Shown here: one piece after another, positions 1-6,890 of the stretch | Position numbering within the stretch: the stretch's first letter is position 1 | How the letters are laid out: the number at the start of each line of letters is the position of its first letter | Source of the DNA: Candidatus Kapaibacterium sp. | GTDB lineage: Bacteria; Bacteroidota; Ignavibacteria; Kapaibacteriales; Kapaibacteriaceae | Length of the DNA: 20,599 nucleotides | Assembly: GCA_030830285.1 (NCBI GenBank) | Contig: JAURNF010000034.1 | Span: 1 to 20,599 of the forward strand | Reading direction: 5' to 3' | Notes under the pieces: model-generated | The model's database searches: none | What the model saw: the letters and a program-made list of their open reading frames with translations, nothing else | What the model was told of the DNA's origin: nothing | Program-made: the position numbers and the translations under genes

Positions 1-756
1 CAAGCCTCCAGCGACGGGTGTTCCTACGCCCGGAGCAACCGATGGGTCGACGCCATCAACGTCGAACGAGATATGCAAGTGATCAACCGAGCGCGACATA
101 TCCTCGAGAACACGCGAGGCAATCACATACATGCCGAGGCGGTCGACATCAAACATGGTGTAGGCTGCAACGCCAAGCTCCTTGATCAACTCACGCTCAC
201 CAGGATCAATGCTACGCAGACCAATCACTGCGAGGTTGCGTGGATCGAGCTTCGCGAAATCACCGCCAAGCGATGTCAGATGCGGATGCCCGTAGCCCAT
301 GGCTACTGCAAGAGGCATACCGTGAATGTTTCCACTCGGCGTCGTGTCGGCAGTGTTCATGTCGGCGTGTGCATCAATCCAAATCACGCCGAGCGTCTTG
401 CCATGCTCTTTGCAATGTGCACCGATACCTGCGAGTGATCCAACCGACATTGAGTGATCACCACCAATAATCAAGGGGAAGTCGCCTTCGTCAAGAATTC
501 CCTTTACCCGTGTGCAGAGCACTTGGCTCATGGCAGCTACTTCAGGGAGATACTTGAGCTTCTGATCTTGAAGCTCTTGGACTTCAATGTTGCGAATCGG
601 AATGTCTCCCTCGTCAACAACAGTGTATCCGAGTGCCTCGAGTTTCACGTCAACGTCGGCGATACGCAATGCCGACGGACCCATATCAACGCCGCGACGG
701 TCGGCACCAAGGTCGATTGGAAAGCCGAGCATGCGAACGCGTGTAGCCTTACGCAC
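1..756 (-). CDS. rocF: Arginase, 3' end beyond the window (partial)
   Basis: This is a manganese-dependent ureohydrolase that hydrolyses L-arginine to L-ornithine and urea in the cytoplasm. The 252 visible codons carry the family's metal-binding motifs: GGDHS at residues 98-102, DAHAD at 128-132 and SFDVDGVDP at 230-238. The predicted Mn ligands are H101, D128, H130, D132, D232 and D234. The N-terminal motif GADRRGVDMGPSALR favours arginase over agmatinase. The frame is still open at position 1; arginases are usually about 300 residues, so roughly 50 are missing. The chosen start is GTG at 756, which overlaps the accD stop by 8 bp; ATG at 732 is the alternative. Close packing behind greA and accD suggests co-transcription. 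Formimidoylglutamase or another ureohydrolase specificity is less likely but cannot be excluded without the C-terminus. Confidence 0.9.
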   Translation of the reverse strand, partial: MRKATRVRMLGFPIDLGADRRGVDMGPSALRIADVDVKLEALGYTVVDEGDIPIRNIEVQELQDQKLKYLPEVAAMSQVLCTRVKGILDEGDFPLIIGGDHSMSVGSLAGIGAHCKEHGKTLGVIWIDAHADMNTADTTPSGNIHGMPLAVAMGYGHPHLTSLGGDFAKLDPRNLAVIGLRSIDPGERELIKELGVAAYTMFDVDRLGMYVIASRVLEDMSRSVDHLHISFDVDGVDPSVAPGVGTPVAGGL

Positions 757-1603
757 GGCGTCCGCCCATGAGATGCTTCAGGACTACCGACAGCTGATGC
801 TTCAGATGCTTGCGGTGCACAACCATATCGACGAATCCGTGTTCGAGCAGAAACTCAGAACGTTGGAATCCTTCTGGCAGTTTGCGGCGAATAGTCTGTT
901 CAATAACGCGAGGTCCAGCAAATCCAATCAGTGCTTTCGGCTCAGCAATAATCACATCGCCAAGCATAGCATAGGATGCCGACACACCTCCCGTTGTTGG
1001 GTCGGTAAGCAGCGAGATATATGGAAGGCCAGCCTCACCAAGTTCGGAAAGGAACGCGCTGGTCTTGGCCATCTGCATCAGCGACAATGCCGCTTCCTGC
1101 ATGCGCGCACCACCCGAAGCCGAGATGAACACAAACGGCATCCGTTGCTCCAGCGCGCGGCGTCCAGCACGAACGAACTTCTCGCCTACCACCGAACCCA
1201 TTGATCCGCCGATGAAGCCGAAGTTCATACACCCAAACGCGATCGGCATGCCATGAACGTTACCCGTACCTGTCGTAACAGCATCAGGCAGATCAGTGCG
1301 CGAGTAGGCTTCCTTCAGGCGCGCCTTGTAAGGGCGTGTATCAACGAATTCGAGTGGATCAGCAGAACGCACCGAACGGTCGGTCTCCTGCCATGATCCG
1401 CGGTCGATGAGCACATCGACATACTTCGAACTACCTATACGGAAGTGATGATCGCAGGACGGACACGTAAACGCGTGATCTTCGAGTTCCTTGCGATAAA
1501 TGATCGTTGTGCACTCCGGACACTTTGTCCAAAGTCCATCGGGCATCTCACGGAGCTGCTGCTCAGTGGTGATGTTCTTATTCTTTCTGAGGAACCAAGC
1601 CAT
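749..1603 (-). CDS. accD: Acetyl-CoA carboxylase, carboxyltransferase subunit beta
   Basis: AccD forms with AccA the carboxyltransferase that moves CO2 from carboxybiotin to acetyl-CoA, giving malonyl-CoA for fatty acid synthesis. The 284-residue protein has the N-terminal four-cysteine zinc ribbon of bacterial AccD (CPEC at 28-31, CPSC at 47-50). A crotonase-fold carboxyltransferase domain follows, with the motifs SGGARMQEA, LTDPTTGGVSASYAMLGD and IGFAGPRVIEQT. The start is ATG at 1603, giving the usual MAWF N-terminus; an in-frame TTG two codons upstream lies inside a promoter-like box and is unlikely. It sits 59 bp downstream of greA, and its 3' end overlaps the arginase start by 8 bp. The biotin carboxylase gene accC is about 15 kb away in this window, so the complex is not encoded by one operon. 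Confidence 0.96.
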   Translation of the reverse strand: MAWFLRKNKNITTEQQLREMPDGLWTKCPECTTIIYRKELEDHAFTCPSCDHHFRIGSSKYVDVLIDRGSWQETDRSVRSADPLEFVDTRPYKARLKEAYSRTDLPDAVTTGTGNVHGMPIAFGCMNFGFIGGSMGSVVGEKFVRAGRRALEQRMPFVFISASGGARMQEAALSLMQMAKTSAFLSELGEAGLPYISLLTDPTTGGVSASYAMLGDVIIAEPKALIGFAGPRVIEQTIRRKLPEGFQRSEFLLEHGFVDMVVHRKHLKHQLSVVLKHLMGGRRA

Positions 1604-1606
1604 GTA

Positions 1607-1614
1607 CAAAAGTA
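1607..1614 (-). promoter_or_regulatory. TAnnTTTG -7-like box abutting the accD start
   Basis: On the minus strand the sequence reads TACTTTTG, then 3 nt, then the accD ATG. It matches the Bacteroidetes -7 consensus TAnnTTTG. I see no -33 TTTG at the usual spacing. The box lies inside a GTAC-N4-GTAC palindrome (1604-1615). If it is a real promoter, transcription would begin at or very near the ATG. This is a motif match only. Confidence 0.4.
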
Positions 1615-1662
1615 CGCAATACGAGGTGCTTGGCGAGGGGGCCCGTTAGGGCGAGGTTGTGG

Positions 1663-2139
1663 TTACTTCCCGATTGCCAAAACTTCGTACTGAATAACGC
1701 CTGCCGGGACCTTTGTTTCGAGGACGTCACCAACGACGCGACCAAGTAGGGCCTTGCCAAGCGGACTCGTTACGGAGAGCTTGTTGTGCTCGAAGTCCGC
1801 TTCCTCAGCAGATACTAGCTGGTACTCGATTTCCTTATTGGTCTTGCGATTCATCAGCTTTACACGACTGAGGATGTAAACCTTATCATCCGGAAAGTCT
1901 TTCGCGTCGATTACTTGCGCCTTACCAAGCGTGGTTTGGATGCGGGCAATGCGAATCTCGAGGAGTTCCTGCGCATGCTTCGCCGCATCGTAGTCTGCAT
2001 TCTCCGACAAGTCGCCATGGCTACGCGCCTCGGCAATCTTTTGGGCTATGTCCCGACGTCCGGTGGTCTTGAGTTCATGCAGCTCCGCCTGGAGCTCTTG
2101 AAGCTTTTCTTTGGTGATATAGACGGCGTCGCTTGACAT
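1663..2139 (-). CDS. greA: Transcription elongation factor GreA
   Basis: GreA enters the RNA polymerase secondary channel and stimulates cleavage of backtracked transcripts. At 158 residues it has the standard length. The N-terminal coiled coil (about 8-75) carries the conserved tip GDLSENADY at 42-50; D43 and E46 correspond to the two acidic tip residues that position Mg2+ at the polymerase active site. The C-terminal FKBP-like globular domain covers about 80-158. The start is ATG at 2139, with GGAG about 10 nt upstream, giving the canonical MSSDAVYIT-like N-terminus. An intrinsic terminator lies 44 bp upstream, between ribBA and greA, so greA probably has its own promoter or relies on readthrough. 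I see no exact TAnnTTTG box upstream; TACATTCG about 90 bp upstream has one mismatch. accD follows in the same direction. Confidence 0.97.
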   Translation of the reverse strand: MSSDAVYITKEKLQELQAELHELKTTGRRDIAQKIAEARSHGDLSENADYDAAKHAQELLEIRIARIQTTLGKAQVIDAKDFPDDKVYILSRVKLMNRKTNKEIEYQLVSAEEADFEHNKLSVTSPLGKALLGRVVGDVLETKVPAGVIQYEVLAIGK

Positions 2140-2182
2140 CGCGCTGACTCCAATTACGTTTCGTTTCGATGGTGACCCAGAT

Positions 2183-2213
2183 AAAAAAAACAAAGCCGCG
2201 CGGCGGCTTTGTT
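2183..2213 (-). terminator. Intrinsic terminator after ribBA
   Basis: An 11-bp perfect stem (2189-2199 paired with 2203-2213) with a 3-nt loop is followed on the minus strand by eight Ts (2190-2183). It begins about 53 bp after the ribBA stop codon. This is a textbook rho-independent terminator closing the tgt-yajC-ribBA run. It also lies in the region upstream of greA. Confidence 0.9.
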
Positions 2214-2265
2214 ATCTGCGAATGTACAACAGTCGGTGGGCTGATCCAACCCTATGAGGGAAACA

Positions 2266-3465
2266 CTACAGATGGCGAAGCACATGCCCCATCTTGTCGC
2301 GTTTGGTCTCGAGATACCCGAGATTTTCCTTCGTAGGAGCCACTTCAAGTCCAACTAATTCAACTACTTCCAGACCATGAGATTGCAACCCAACGCGCTT
2401 CTTCGGGTTGTTCGTCATCAGCCGCATCTTACGCACTCCAAGGTCGTGCAAAATCTGCGCACCGATACCGTAATCTCGTGGATCAGGCGGAAATCCGAGA
2501 TGCGTATTGGCCTCGACCGTATCCAGACCTTGCTCTTGAAGCGCATAAGCCTTGATCTTATTTACGAGCCCAATACCACGTCCTTCTTGACGCATGTACA
2601 GCACAACCCCGCTACCTTCCTGCTCGATCATATCGAGTGCTGCATGGAGTTGTGGACCGCAATCACAGCGTCGGGATGCGAAGATGTCGCCCGTGAGGCA
2701 CTCACTATGGACACGCACAAGCAACGGCACGTCGGGAGAAACATCACCCTTGATGATTGCAACGTGCTCCTTGCCGTCGATGTTGTTCTGATAGACACGG
2801 AGCAAGAAATCTCCATGATCGCTCGGTAGTCGCGCTTCCGCAACCATTTCGACGAGCGTCTCTTTTGAGCGTCGATACGCAATCAGATCCTGCACTGAGA
2901 TCATCTTCAGTTCGTGCTGCTGCGCCATTTCCAACAAATCCGGAACGCGCGCCATCGAGCCATCCAGCTTCAAGATCTCGCACAACACACCGACAGGCTT
3001 CAGGCCAGCCAAACGCATCAGATCAACCACGGCCTCCGTGTGACCAGCGCGACGCAGTACGCCACCTTCAACGGCAATCAACGGGAAGATGTGACCCGGA
3101 CGTGCAAAGTCTGCGGGCGTTGCCGTGTCATCTGCCATAGCACGCACGGTAGCGTTTCGATCGCTCACACTGATGCCACTGGCCGTGCCATGGACATAGT
3201 CGATACTCACCGTAAAGCGGGTACCATGAAGCGCCGTATTGGTATTGACCATCAGCGGCAGATCGAGCATTCGAGCGCGATCCTCCGTAAGACTCACGCA
3301 GATGAGTCCCCTGCCTTCAGTGGCCATGAAGTTGATGTTGTGTTCAGAGCATAGCTCGGCCGCACAGATAAGGTCACCTTCGTTCTCGCGATCTTCATCA
3401 TCGACAACAATGATGCACTTCCCCGCGGCGAGGTCGGCCAGCGCTGATTCGATCGTATCGAGCAT
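2266..3465 (-). CDS. ribBA: Bifunctional 3,4-dihydroxy-2-butanone-4-phosphate synthase / GTP cyclohydrolase II
   Basis: This enzyme makes both riboflavin precursors. The N-terminal RibB domain (about 1-200) converts ribulose 5-phosphate to 3,4-dihydroxy-2-butanone 4-phosphate and formate. The C-terminal RibA domain (about 205-399) opens the GTP ring. RibB shows the acidic metal loop DDEDRENEGD at 22-31 and RAGHTEA near 139-145. RibA shows the zinc cysteines C256, C267 and C269 (CLTGDIF...RCDCGPQ), RQEGRGIGL at 292-300 and TNNPKK at 351-356. All key residues of both halves are present, so both activities should be intact. The length of 399 is usual. The start ATG is one base after the yajC stop, which suggests translational coupling. 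I found no FMN riboswitch in front of it, as expected for an internal operon gene. Confidence 0.97.
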   Translation of the reverse strand: MLDTIESALADLAAGKCIIVVDDEDRENEGDLICAAELCSEHNINFMATEGRGLICVSLTEDRARMLDLPLMVNTNTALHGTRFTVSIDYVHGTASGISVSDRNATVRAMADDTATPADFARPGHIFPLIAVEGGVLRRAGHTEAVVDLMRLAGLKPVGVLCEILKLDGSMARVPDLLEMAQQHELKMISVQDLIAYRRSKETLVEMVAEARLPSDHGDFLLRVYQNNIDGKEHVAIIKGDVSPDVPLLVRVHSECLTGDIFASRRCDCGPQLHAALDMIEQEGSGVVLYMRQEGRGIGLVNKIKAYALQEQGLDTVEANTHLGFPPDPRDYGIGAQILHDLGVRKMRLMTNNPKKRVGLQSHGLEVVELVGLEVAPTKENLGYLETKRDKMGHVLRHL

Positions 3466-3466
3466 G

Positions 3467-3778
3467 TTACTTCGTTAGAACACTAGCAACAGCACTCTTG
3501 TCGAACTTCACATGCGTGTTTGATGCAATCGTCACCGTGATCGATGTCTCATCAACTTCGTGCACCGTGCCATGGATACCGCTCGAGGTTACCACAGCGT
3601 CGCCCTTCTTGATGCCCGAAAGCAGCTTCTGGTGCTCCTTCGCGCGCTTCTGCTGCGGACGGATGATCATGAAGTAAAACACAGCGATGACGCCACCGAA
3701 CATGAGGACGTTCATGATGAGCGGGTCTACGGCGCCAGCGCCATCGGCTGGAGCTTGGATGAATGCGAGTGCAAGCAT
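3467..3778 (-). CDS. yajC: Preprotein translocase subunit YajC
   Basis: YajC is a small single-span inner-membrane protein that associates with SecDF and the Sec translocon. This 103-residue protein has a short periplasmic N-terminus, one transmembrane helix at about 20-39, and the family signature RPQQKRAKEHQKLL at 40-53. A cytoplasmic KKGDAVVTSSGIHG segment follows at 57-70. It lies 28 bp downstream of tgt, the same tgt-yajC order as in E. coli, but it is followed by ribBA rather than secD and secF. No clear Shine-Dalgarno sequence precedes the ATG. Confidence 0.95.
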   Translation of the reverse strand: MLALAFIQAPADGAGAVDPLIMNVLMFGGVIAVFYFMIIRPQQKRAKEHQKLLSGIKKGDAVVTSSGIHGTVHEVDETSITVTIASNTHVKFDKSAVASVLTK

Positions 3779-3806
3779 GGTAGTTCAGGAATGCTGAAAA
3801 AGAATG

Positions 3807-4952
3807 TTACTGACGTGGTGCGTTGAGACGTTCAATTGTCTCCGCTGCCCATTGACGATACGTGCCCTCAAGAATTTTCTCACGGGCGGTTCGAACCAGC
3901 CACAAATACAATGCAACGTTTTGAATCGTTGCAAGCATCAGACCCAGGATTTCCCCTGCATGGAACAGATGGCGAAGATACGCCATGCTGTAGTTCTGAC
4001 TGCTTTGGGCCCCCACAAGCAGATCGATCGGCTCATCTGCTGTTTTCCACCGAGCGTTCTTGATATTGACACGTCCGGACGTGGTAAACAGCGTCCCGTT
4101 GCGAGCATTCCGTGTTGGCATCACGCAGTCGAACATGTCGACGCCGAGATCAATAGCTCGCAGGATGTTCTCGGGGGTACCCACACCCATGAGATATCGT
4201 GGTTTGTCCTTGGGCATAACCTCGGTTGAGGCCTGGGTCATGGCATACATGTTCTCGGCTGACTCACCGACACTCAAACCACCAATCGCATAGCCCTCGA
4301 AGTCCATGTCTACCAACGAATGCATGCACTGCTGACGCAGATCAGCATATACGCTGCCTTGACCGATACCAAACTGTGCTTGACGGTGACCATACGTAAA
4401 TGGCGTGATCAGATGATGGGCGCGAGACCGTTCGGCCCATCGAATTGTAAGCTCCATTGACTCACGTGCCTCGGTGTACGTCGCTGGGTGAGGCGTGCAC
4501 TCATCGAGCACCATCATGATGTCGCTACCAATGGCTCGTTGAATCTCCACCACGCTCTCAGCGGTAAACATGTGCTTCGAGCCGTCGATATGCGAGCGGA
4601 ACTCCACGCCCTCCTCGCTCATCTTGCGGAGGTCCCGCAGCGAGAACACCTGGAATCCGCCACTATCGGTTAGGATTGGTCGATCCCACGTCGAGAACCT
4701 GTGCAGCCCGCCCATCGACTTCAACGTGTCCGTGCCGGGCCTAAGGTAGAGGTGGTAGGTATTGCCGAGGATAATCGGTGTATCGAGTTCCCGCAGCGAA
4801 CGGTGGTCCATGGCTTTGACCGCGCCCTGGGTGCCCACCGGCATAAAAATGGGCGTCGGGATTTCCCCATGGTCGGTCACCAACCGACCAGCACGGGCCC
4901 CACTGTTGGGATCGGTGCATTCCAGAGAAAAGAGCGAAGTTGCAGTACTCAT
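3807..4952 (-). CDS. tgt: tRNA-guanine transglycosylase (queuosine), zinc-site cysteines absent
   Basis: Bacterial TGT exchanges guanine-34 of GUN-anticodon tRNAs for preQ1 on the way to queuosine. The 381-residue length is normal. The catalytic aspartates are present: D96 in DSGGFQVFSL (96-105) and D275 in FDCVMPTRNARNG (274-286). The substrate motif DECTP (150-154) and GGLSVGE (224-230) are also present. The family's CxCxxC zinc ligands should fall at 313, 315 and 318, but these positions are V, A and S. Only the later histidine (H328 in LRHL) remains. The flanking residues (PID..., NYSMAYLRHL) align without a gap, so this is substitution rather than deletion or frameshift. ATG 4952 gives the canonical N-terminus; the open frame upstream to 5090 crosses the divergent peroxiredoxin start. 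Function is inferred as intact TGT with a metal-free or remodelled C-terminal site. Confidence 0.93.
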   Translation of the reverse strand: MSTATSLFSLECTDPNSGARAGRLVTDHGEIPTPIFMPVGTQGAVKAMDHRSLRELDTPIILGNTYHLYLRPGTDTLKSMGGLHRFSTWDRPILTDSGGFQVFSLRDLRKMSEEGVEFRSHIDGSKHMFTAESVVEIQRAIGSDIMMVLDECTPHPATYTEARESMELTIRWAERSRAHHLITPFTYGHRQAQFGIGQGSVYADLRQQCMHSLVDMDFEGYAIGGLSVGESAENMYAMTQASTEVMPKDKPRYLMGVGTPENILRAIDLGVDMFDCVMPTRNARNGTLFTTSGRVNIKNARWKTADEPIDLLVGAQSSQNYSMAYLRHLFHAGEILGLMLATIQNVALYLWLVRTAREKILEGTYRQWAAETIERLNAPRQ

Positions 4953-4959
4953 GTACCAA

Positions 4960-4967
4960 CAAAAGTA
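4960..4967 (-). promoter_or_regulatory. TAnnTTTG -7-like box upstream of tgt
   Basis: On the minus strand the sequence reads TACTTTTG, then 7 nt, then the tgt ATG. It matches the Bacteroidetes -7 consensus. A TTTG lies 25 bp further upstream, longer than the usual 19-21 bp spacing for a -33 element. A 7-bp inverted repeat (4943-4949 with 4964-4970) spans the box and the start codon and could act as an operator; this is speculative. Confidence 0.4.
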
Positions 4968-5047
4968 CTGAGTTATCGTCAATGGCACCGGCCAAACACA
5001 TCGAACTTCACAACCTGTTTCACACTCATCTCTCAAAGGATTATACC

Positions 5048-5680
5048 ATGGCCGTCTTGGTTGGAAAGAAAGCTCCACGATTTTCAGCACAAGCTGTTAT
5101 CAATGGCGAGGAAATCGTCGAGAACTTTTCCCTCGACCAGTACCTTGGCAAGAAGCATGTGATCTTCTTCTTCTATCCGAAGGACTTCACATTCGTTTGC
5201 CCAACGGAGCTGCATGCGTTTCAAGAGTGCCTCAAGGAATTCGAATCAAAGGGCGTAGCTATCGTTGCTTGCTCGACAGACACAGAGCAATCACACTGGG
5301 GTTGGCTGCAGGTGCCAAAGGCACAAGGTGGCATCCAGGGCGTTACCTACCCAATCGTTGCCGACACAAGCAAGACGATCTCATCAAACTACGATGTGCT
5401 CGATGGCGCATATGAATACAACGATGATGGTGAGCTCACAGCGACAAGCGAGCTCATCGCATATCGTGGTCTGTTCTTGATCGACAAGGATGGCGTTGTT
5501 CAGCATCAAGTCGTCAACAACTTCCCACTCGGCCGCAGCGTCGATGAAGCGATGCGCATGGTTGATGCGCTGCACTTCTTCGAGCAAAAGGGCGAAGTAT
5601 GTCCAGCAAACTGGGAAGCCGGCAAGGACGGACTTAAGGACACGCACGAAGGCATCGCAAACTACTTGTCGAAGCACTAA
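5048..5680 (+). CDS. Typical 2-Cys peroxiredoxin (AhpC/TSA family)
   Basis: This protein reduces H2O2 and organic hydroperoxides through a cysteine pair. It has 210 residues. The peroxidatic C51 lies in FTFVCPTELHAF (47-58). The resolving C185 lies in GEVCPANW (182-189), in a full C-terminal arm, so it belongs to the typical 2-Cys AhpC/Prx1 class. C61 and C75 are additional cysteines. The start is ATG at 5048, preceded by AAAGGA (5035-5040) with 7-nt spacing; the longer open frame from 4940 would overlap the divergent tgt. A strong hairpin terminator follows. No AhpF is visible. The likely reductant is a thioredoxin, and a specialised one with a DUF6952-like partner is encoded 2 kb downstream on the same strand. 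Confidence 0.96.
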   Translation: MAVLVGKKAPRFSAQAVINGEEIVENFSLDQYLGKKHVIFFFYPKDFTFVCPTELHAFQECLKEFESKGVAIVACSTDTEQSHWGWLQVPKAQGGIQGVTYPIVADTSKTISSNYDVLDGAYEYNDDGELTATSELIAYRGLFLIDKDGVVQHQVVNNFPLGRSVDEAMRMVDALHFFEQKGEVCPANWEAGKDGLKDTHEGIANYLSKH

Positions 5681-5713
5681 GCCCGACAGTCGTCACTCTG
5701 AAACATGTATCAG

Positions 5714-5750
5714 CGAGCGCAGAAGAGCAATCTTCTGCGCTCGTTGCGTT
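5714..5750 (+). terminator. Hairpin terminator between convergent prx and mnmA
   Basis: A 13-bp perfect stem (5714-5726 with 5731-5743) with a GCAA loop on the plus strand is followed by TTGCGTT and further Ts to about 5752. It lies 34 bp after the peroxiredoxin stop. The loop is a GNRA tetraloop in the plus-strand transcript. The minus strand shows only a weak T-run beyond the stem, so it should mainly stop plus-strand transcription, although the stem could also slow mnmA transcripts. Confidence 0.8.
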
Positions 5751-5762
5751 TTCAGCTGTGCG

Positions 5763-6857
5763 TTAACGGATGATTCCCCCACCGACGACGTCATCACCGT
5801 CGTACATCACAACACTCTGTCCACGGGCGATGGCACGACGCGGCTCATCGAACTCGACGTGGAGTATGCCGTCAGCATCGGTGTAGCAGAGTGCTGGAGC
5901 TCCGTCATCCTTGTACCGAATCTTCACGGTGAAGCGCTGCGGATCTCTCAGGTCTGCATACTTAAGCAGGTTCACGCTGTCGGCCGTGAGCGATGTAGCA
6001 TCGAGCTTCTCGGCTGTGCCGAGTTCAACGATGTTCTCTTGCGGGAGCACGTTGAGCACAAATAGTGGCTCGCTGTGCGCGATGCCAAGCCCCTTACGCT
6101 GACCCACAGTATAGAACGGATATCCTTCATGCTCGGCAATCACCTTGCCGTCGAGCATAAATGCACCCTTGCCCACACGCTGATCAAGATCGGGCACTGC
6201 ATCTCGCAGGAATCGACGATAGTCATTGTCAGGGATAAAGCAGATCTCGTACGACTCAGGCTTCTTCTCGATGCCCAACGCGAGGCGCTCTGCATGCTGA
6301 CGTGATTCAGGTTTCGTAAAACCTGCGAGTGGAAAGAGCGTGCGCGCTAGATGCTCCTGACGAACACTCCAGAGCATGTACGACTGGTCCTTTGTCAGAT
6401 CTGCGCTGCGACGAATCCACCGACGTCCTGTTGTCTCGTCATGCATAATCTGCGCGTAGTGGCCAGTTGAGATATACTCAGCGCCTAATGCATCTGCCTT
6501 GCGAAGCATTTCGCCCCACTTGATCTGTCGGTTGCACCGAACACATGGGTTGGGCGTGTTACCCGCGAGATAGTCATCGACGAAGTAATCGATAATGTTC
6601 TCTTTGAAGCTCTCTGTGAAGTCGACCGTGTAGTGTGGGATGCCGAGCCCGAGCGCAACGCGCCGCGCGTCGTTGATGCCGTCGAGAGAACAACAGGAGG
6701 AGTCGTTCCCAACGTTTCCACCCACGTCTTCGTACTTGTATGTTTTGATGGTGATGCCGATTACCTCGAACCCTTGCTCTACAAGGAGTCCGGCAGCGAC
6801 ACTTGAATCAATGCCGCCGGACATTCCGACAATCACTCTATGTTGGTTTCGTTCCAC
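5763..6857 (-). CDS. mnmA: tRNA-specific 2-thiouridylase MnmA
   Basis: MnmA is an ATP-dependent enzyme that puts sulfur on C2 of wobble uridine-34 in tRNA Glu, Gln and Lys. The 364-residue protein begins with the PP-loop SGGIDSS at 13-19. The two catalytic cysteines are visible: C105 in NPCVRCN (103-109) and C206 in SYEICFIPD (202-210). The motifs GHYAQ (132-136), KDQSYML (156-162) and FYTVGQRKGLG (248-258) are also present. The start is GTG at 6857, giving a normal distance to the PP-loop; no better ATG exists upstream. The gene is divergent from the acyltransferase, with only 33 bp between the start codons, and convergent with the peroxiredoxin gene. Confidence 0.96.
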   Translation of the reverse strand: MERNQHRVIVGMSGGIDSSVAAGLLVEQGFEVIGITIKTYKYEDVGGNVGNDSSCCSLDGINDARRVALGLGIPHYTVDFTESFKENIIDYFVDDYLAGNTPNPCVRCNRQIKWGEMLRKADALGAEYISTGHYAQIMHDETTGRRWIRRSADLTKDQSYMLWSVRQEHLARTLFPLAGFTKPESRQHAERLALGIEKKPESYEICFIPDNDYRRFLRDAVPDLDQRVGKGAFMLDGKVIAEHEGYPFYTVGQRKGLGIAHSEPLFVLNVLPQENIVELGTAEKLDATSLTADSVNLLKYADLRDPQRFTVKIRYKDDGAPALCYTDADGILHVEFDEPRRAIARGQSVVMYDGDDVVGGGIIR

Positions 6858-6879
6858 TGTGGTAGCTTTCGCGTCTTCA

Positions 6880-6887
6880 CAAAACTA
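6880..6887 (-). promoter_or_regulatory. TAnnTTTG -7-like box upstream of mnmA
   Basis: On the minus strand TAGTTTTG lies 22 nt before the mnmA GTG. It matches the TAnnTTTG consensus at a distance that leaves a short untranslated leader. No -33 TTTG is present at the usual spacing. The box is 3 bp from the ATG of the divergent acyltransferase gene, so transcription of mnmA would have to start inside this 33-bp gap. Confidence 0.45.
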
Positions 6888-6890
6888 GCG

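Noticed and set aside
587..1204. 205-codon plus-strand open frame
   Set aside because: It is antisense to accD and the arginase, both with complete family motifs. It has no recognisable domain and no ribosome binding site.
3466..3806. FMN riboswitch in front of ribBA
   Set aside because: ribBA starts one base after yajC and the short gaps do not hold an RFN-like structure.
4953..5090. N-terminal extension of tgt to the first in-frame start
   Set aside because: The extension would cross the divergent peroxiredoxin start and its ribosome binding site, and it adds residues not found in TGTs. ATG 4952 gives the normal length.
5490..6065. 191-codon plus-strand open frame spanning the prx end and mnmA
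   Set aside because: It crosses from another frame of the peroxiredoxin gene through the hairpin terminator into antisense mnmA, so it is a shadow.
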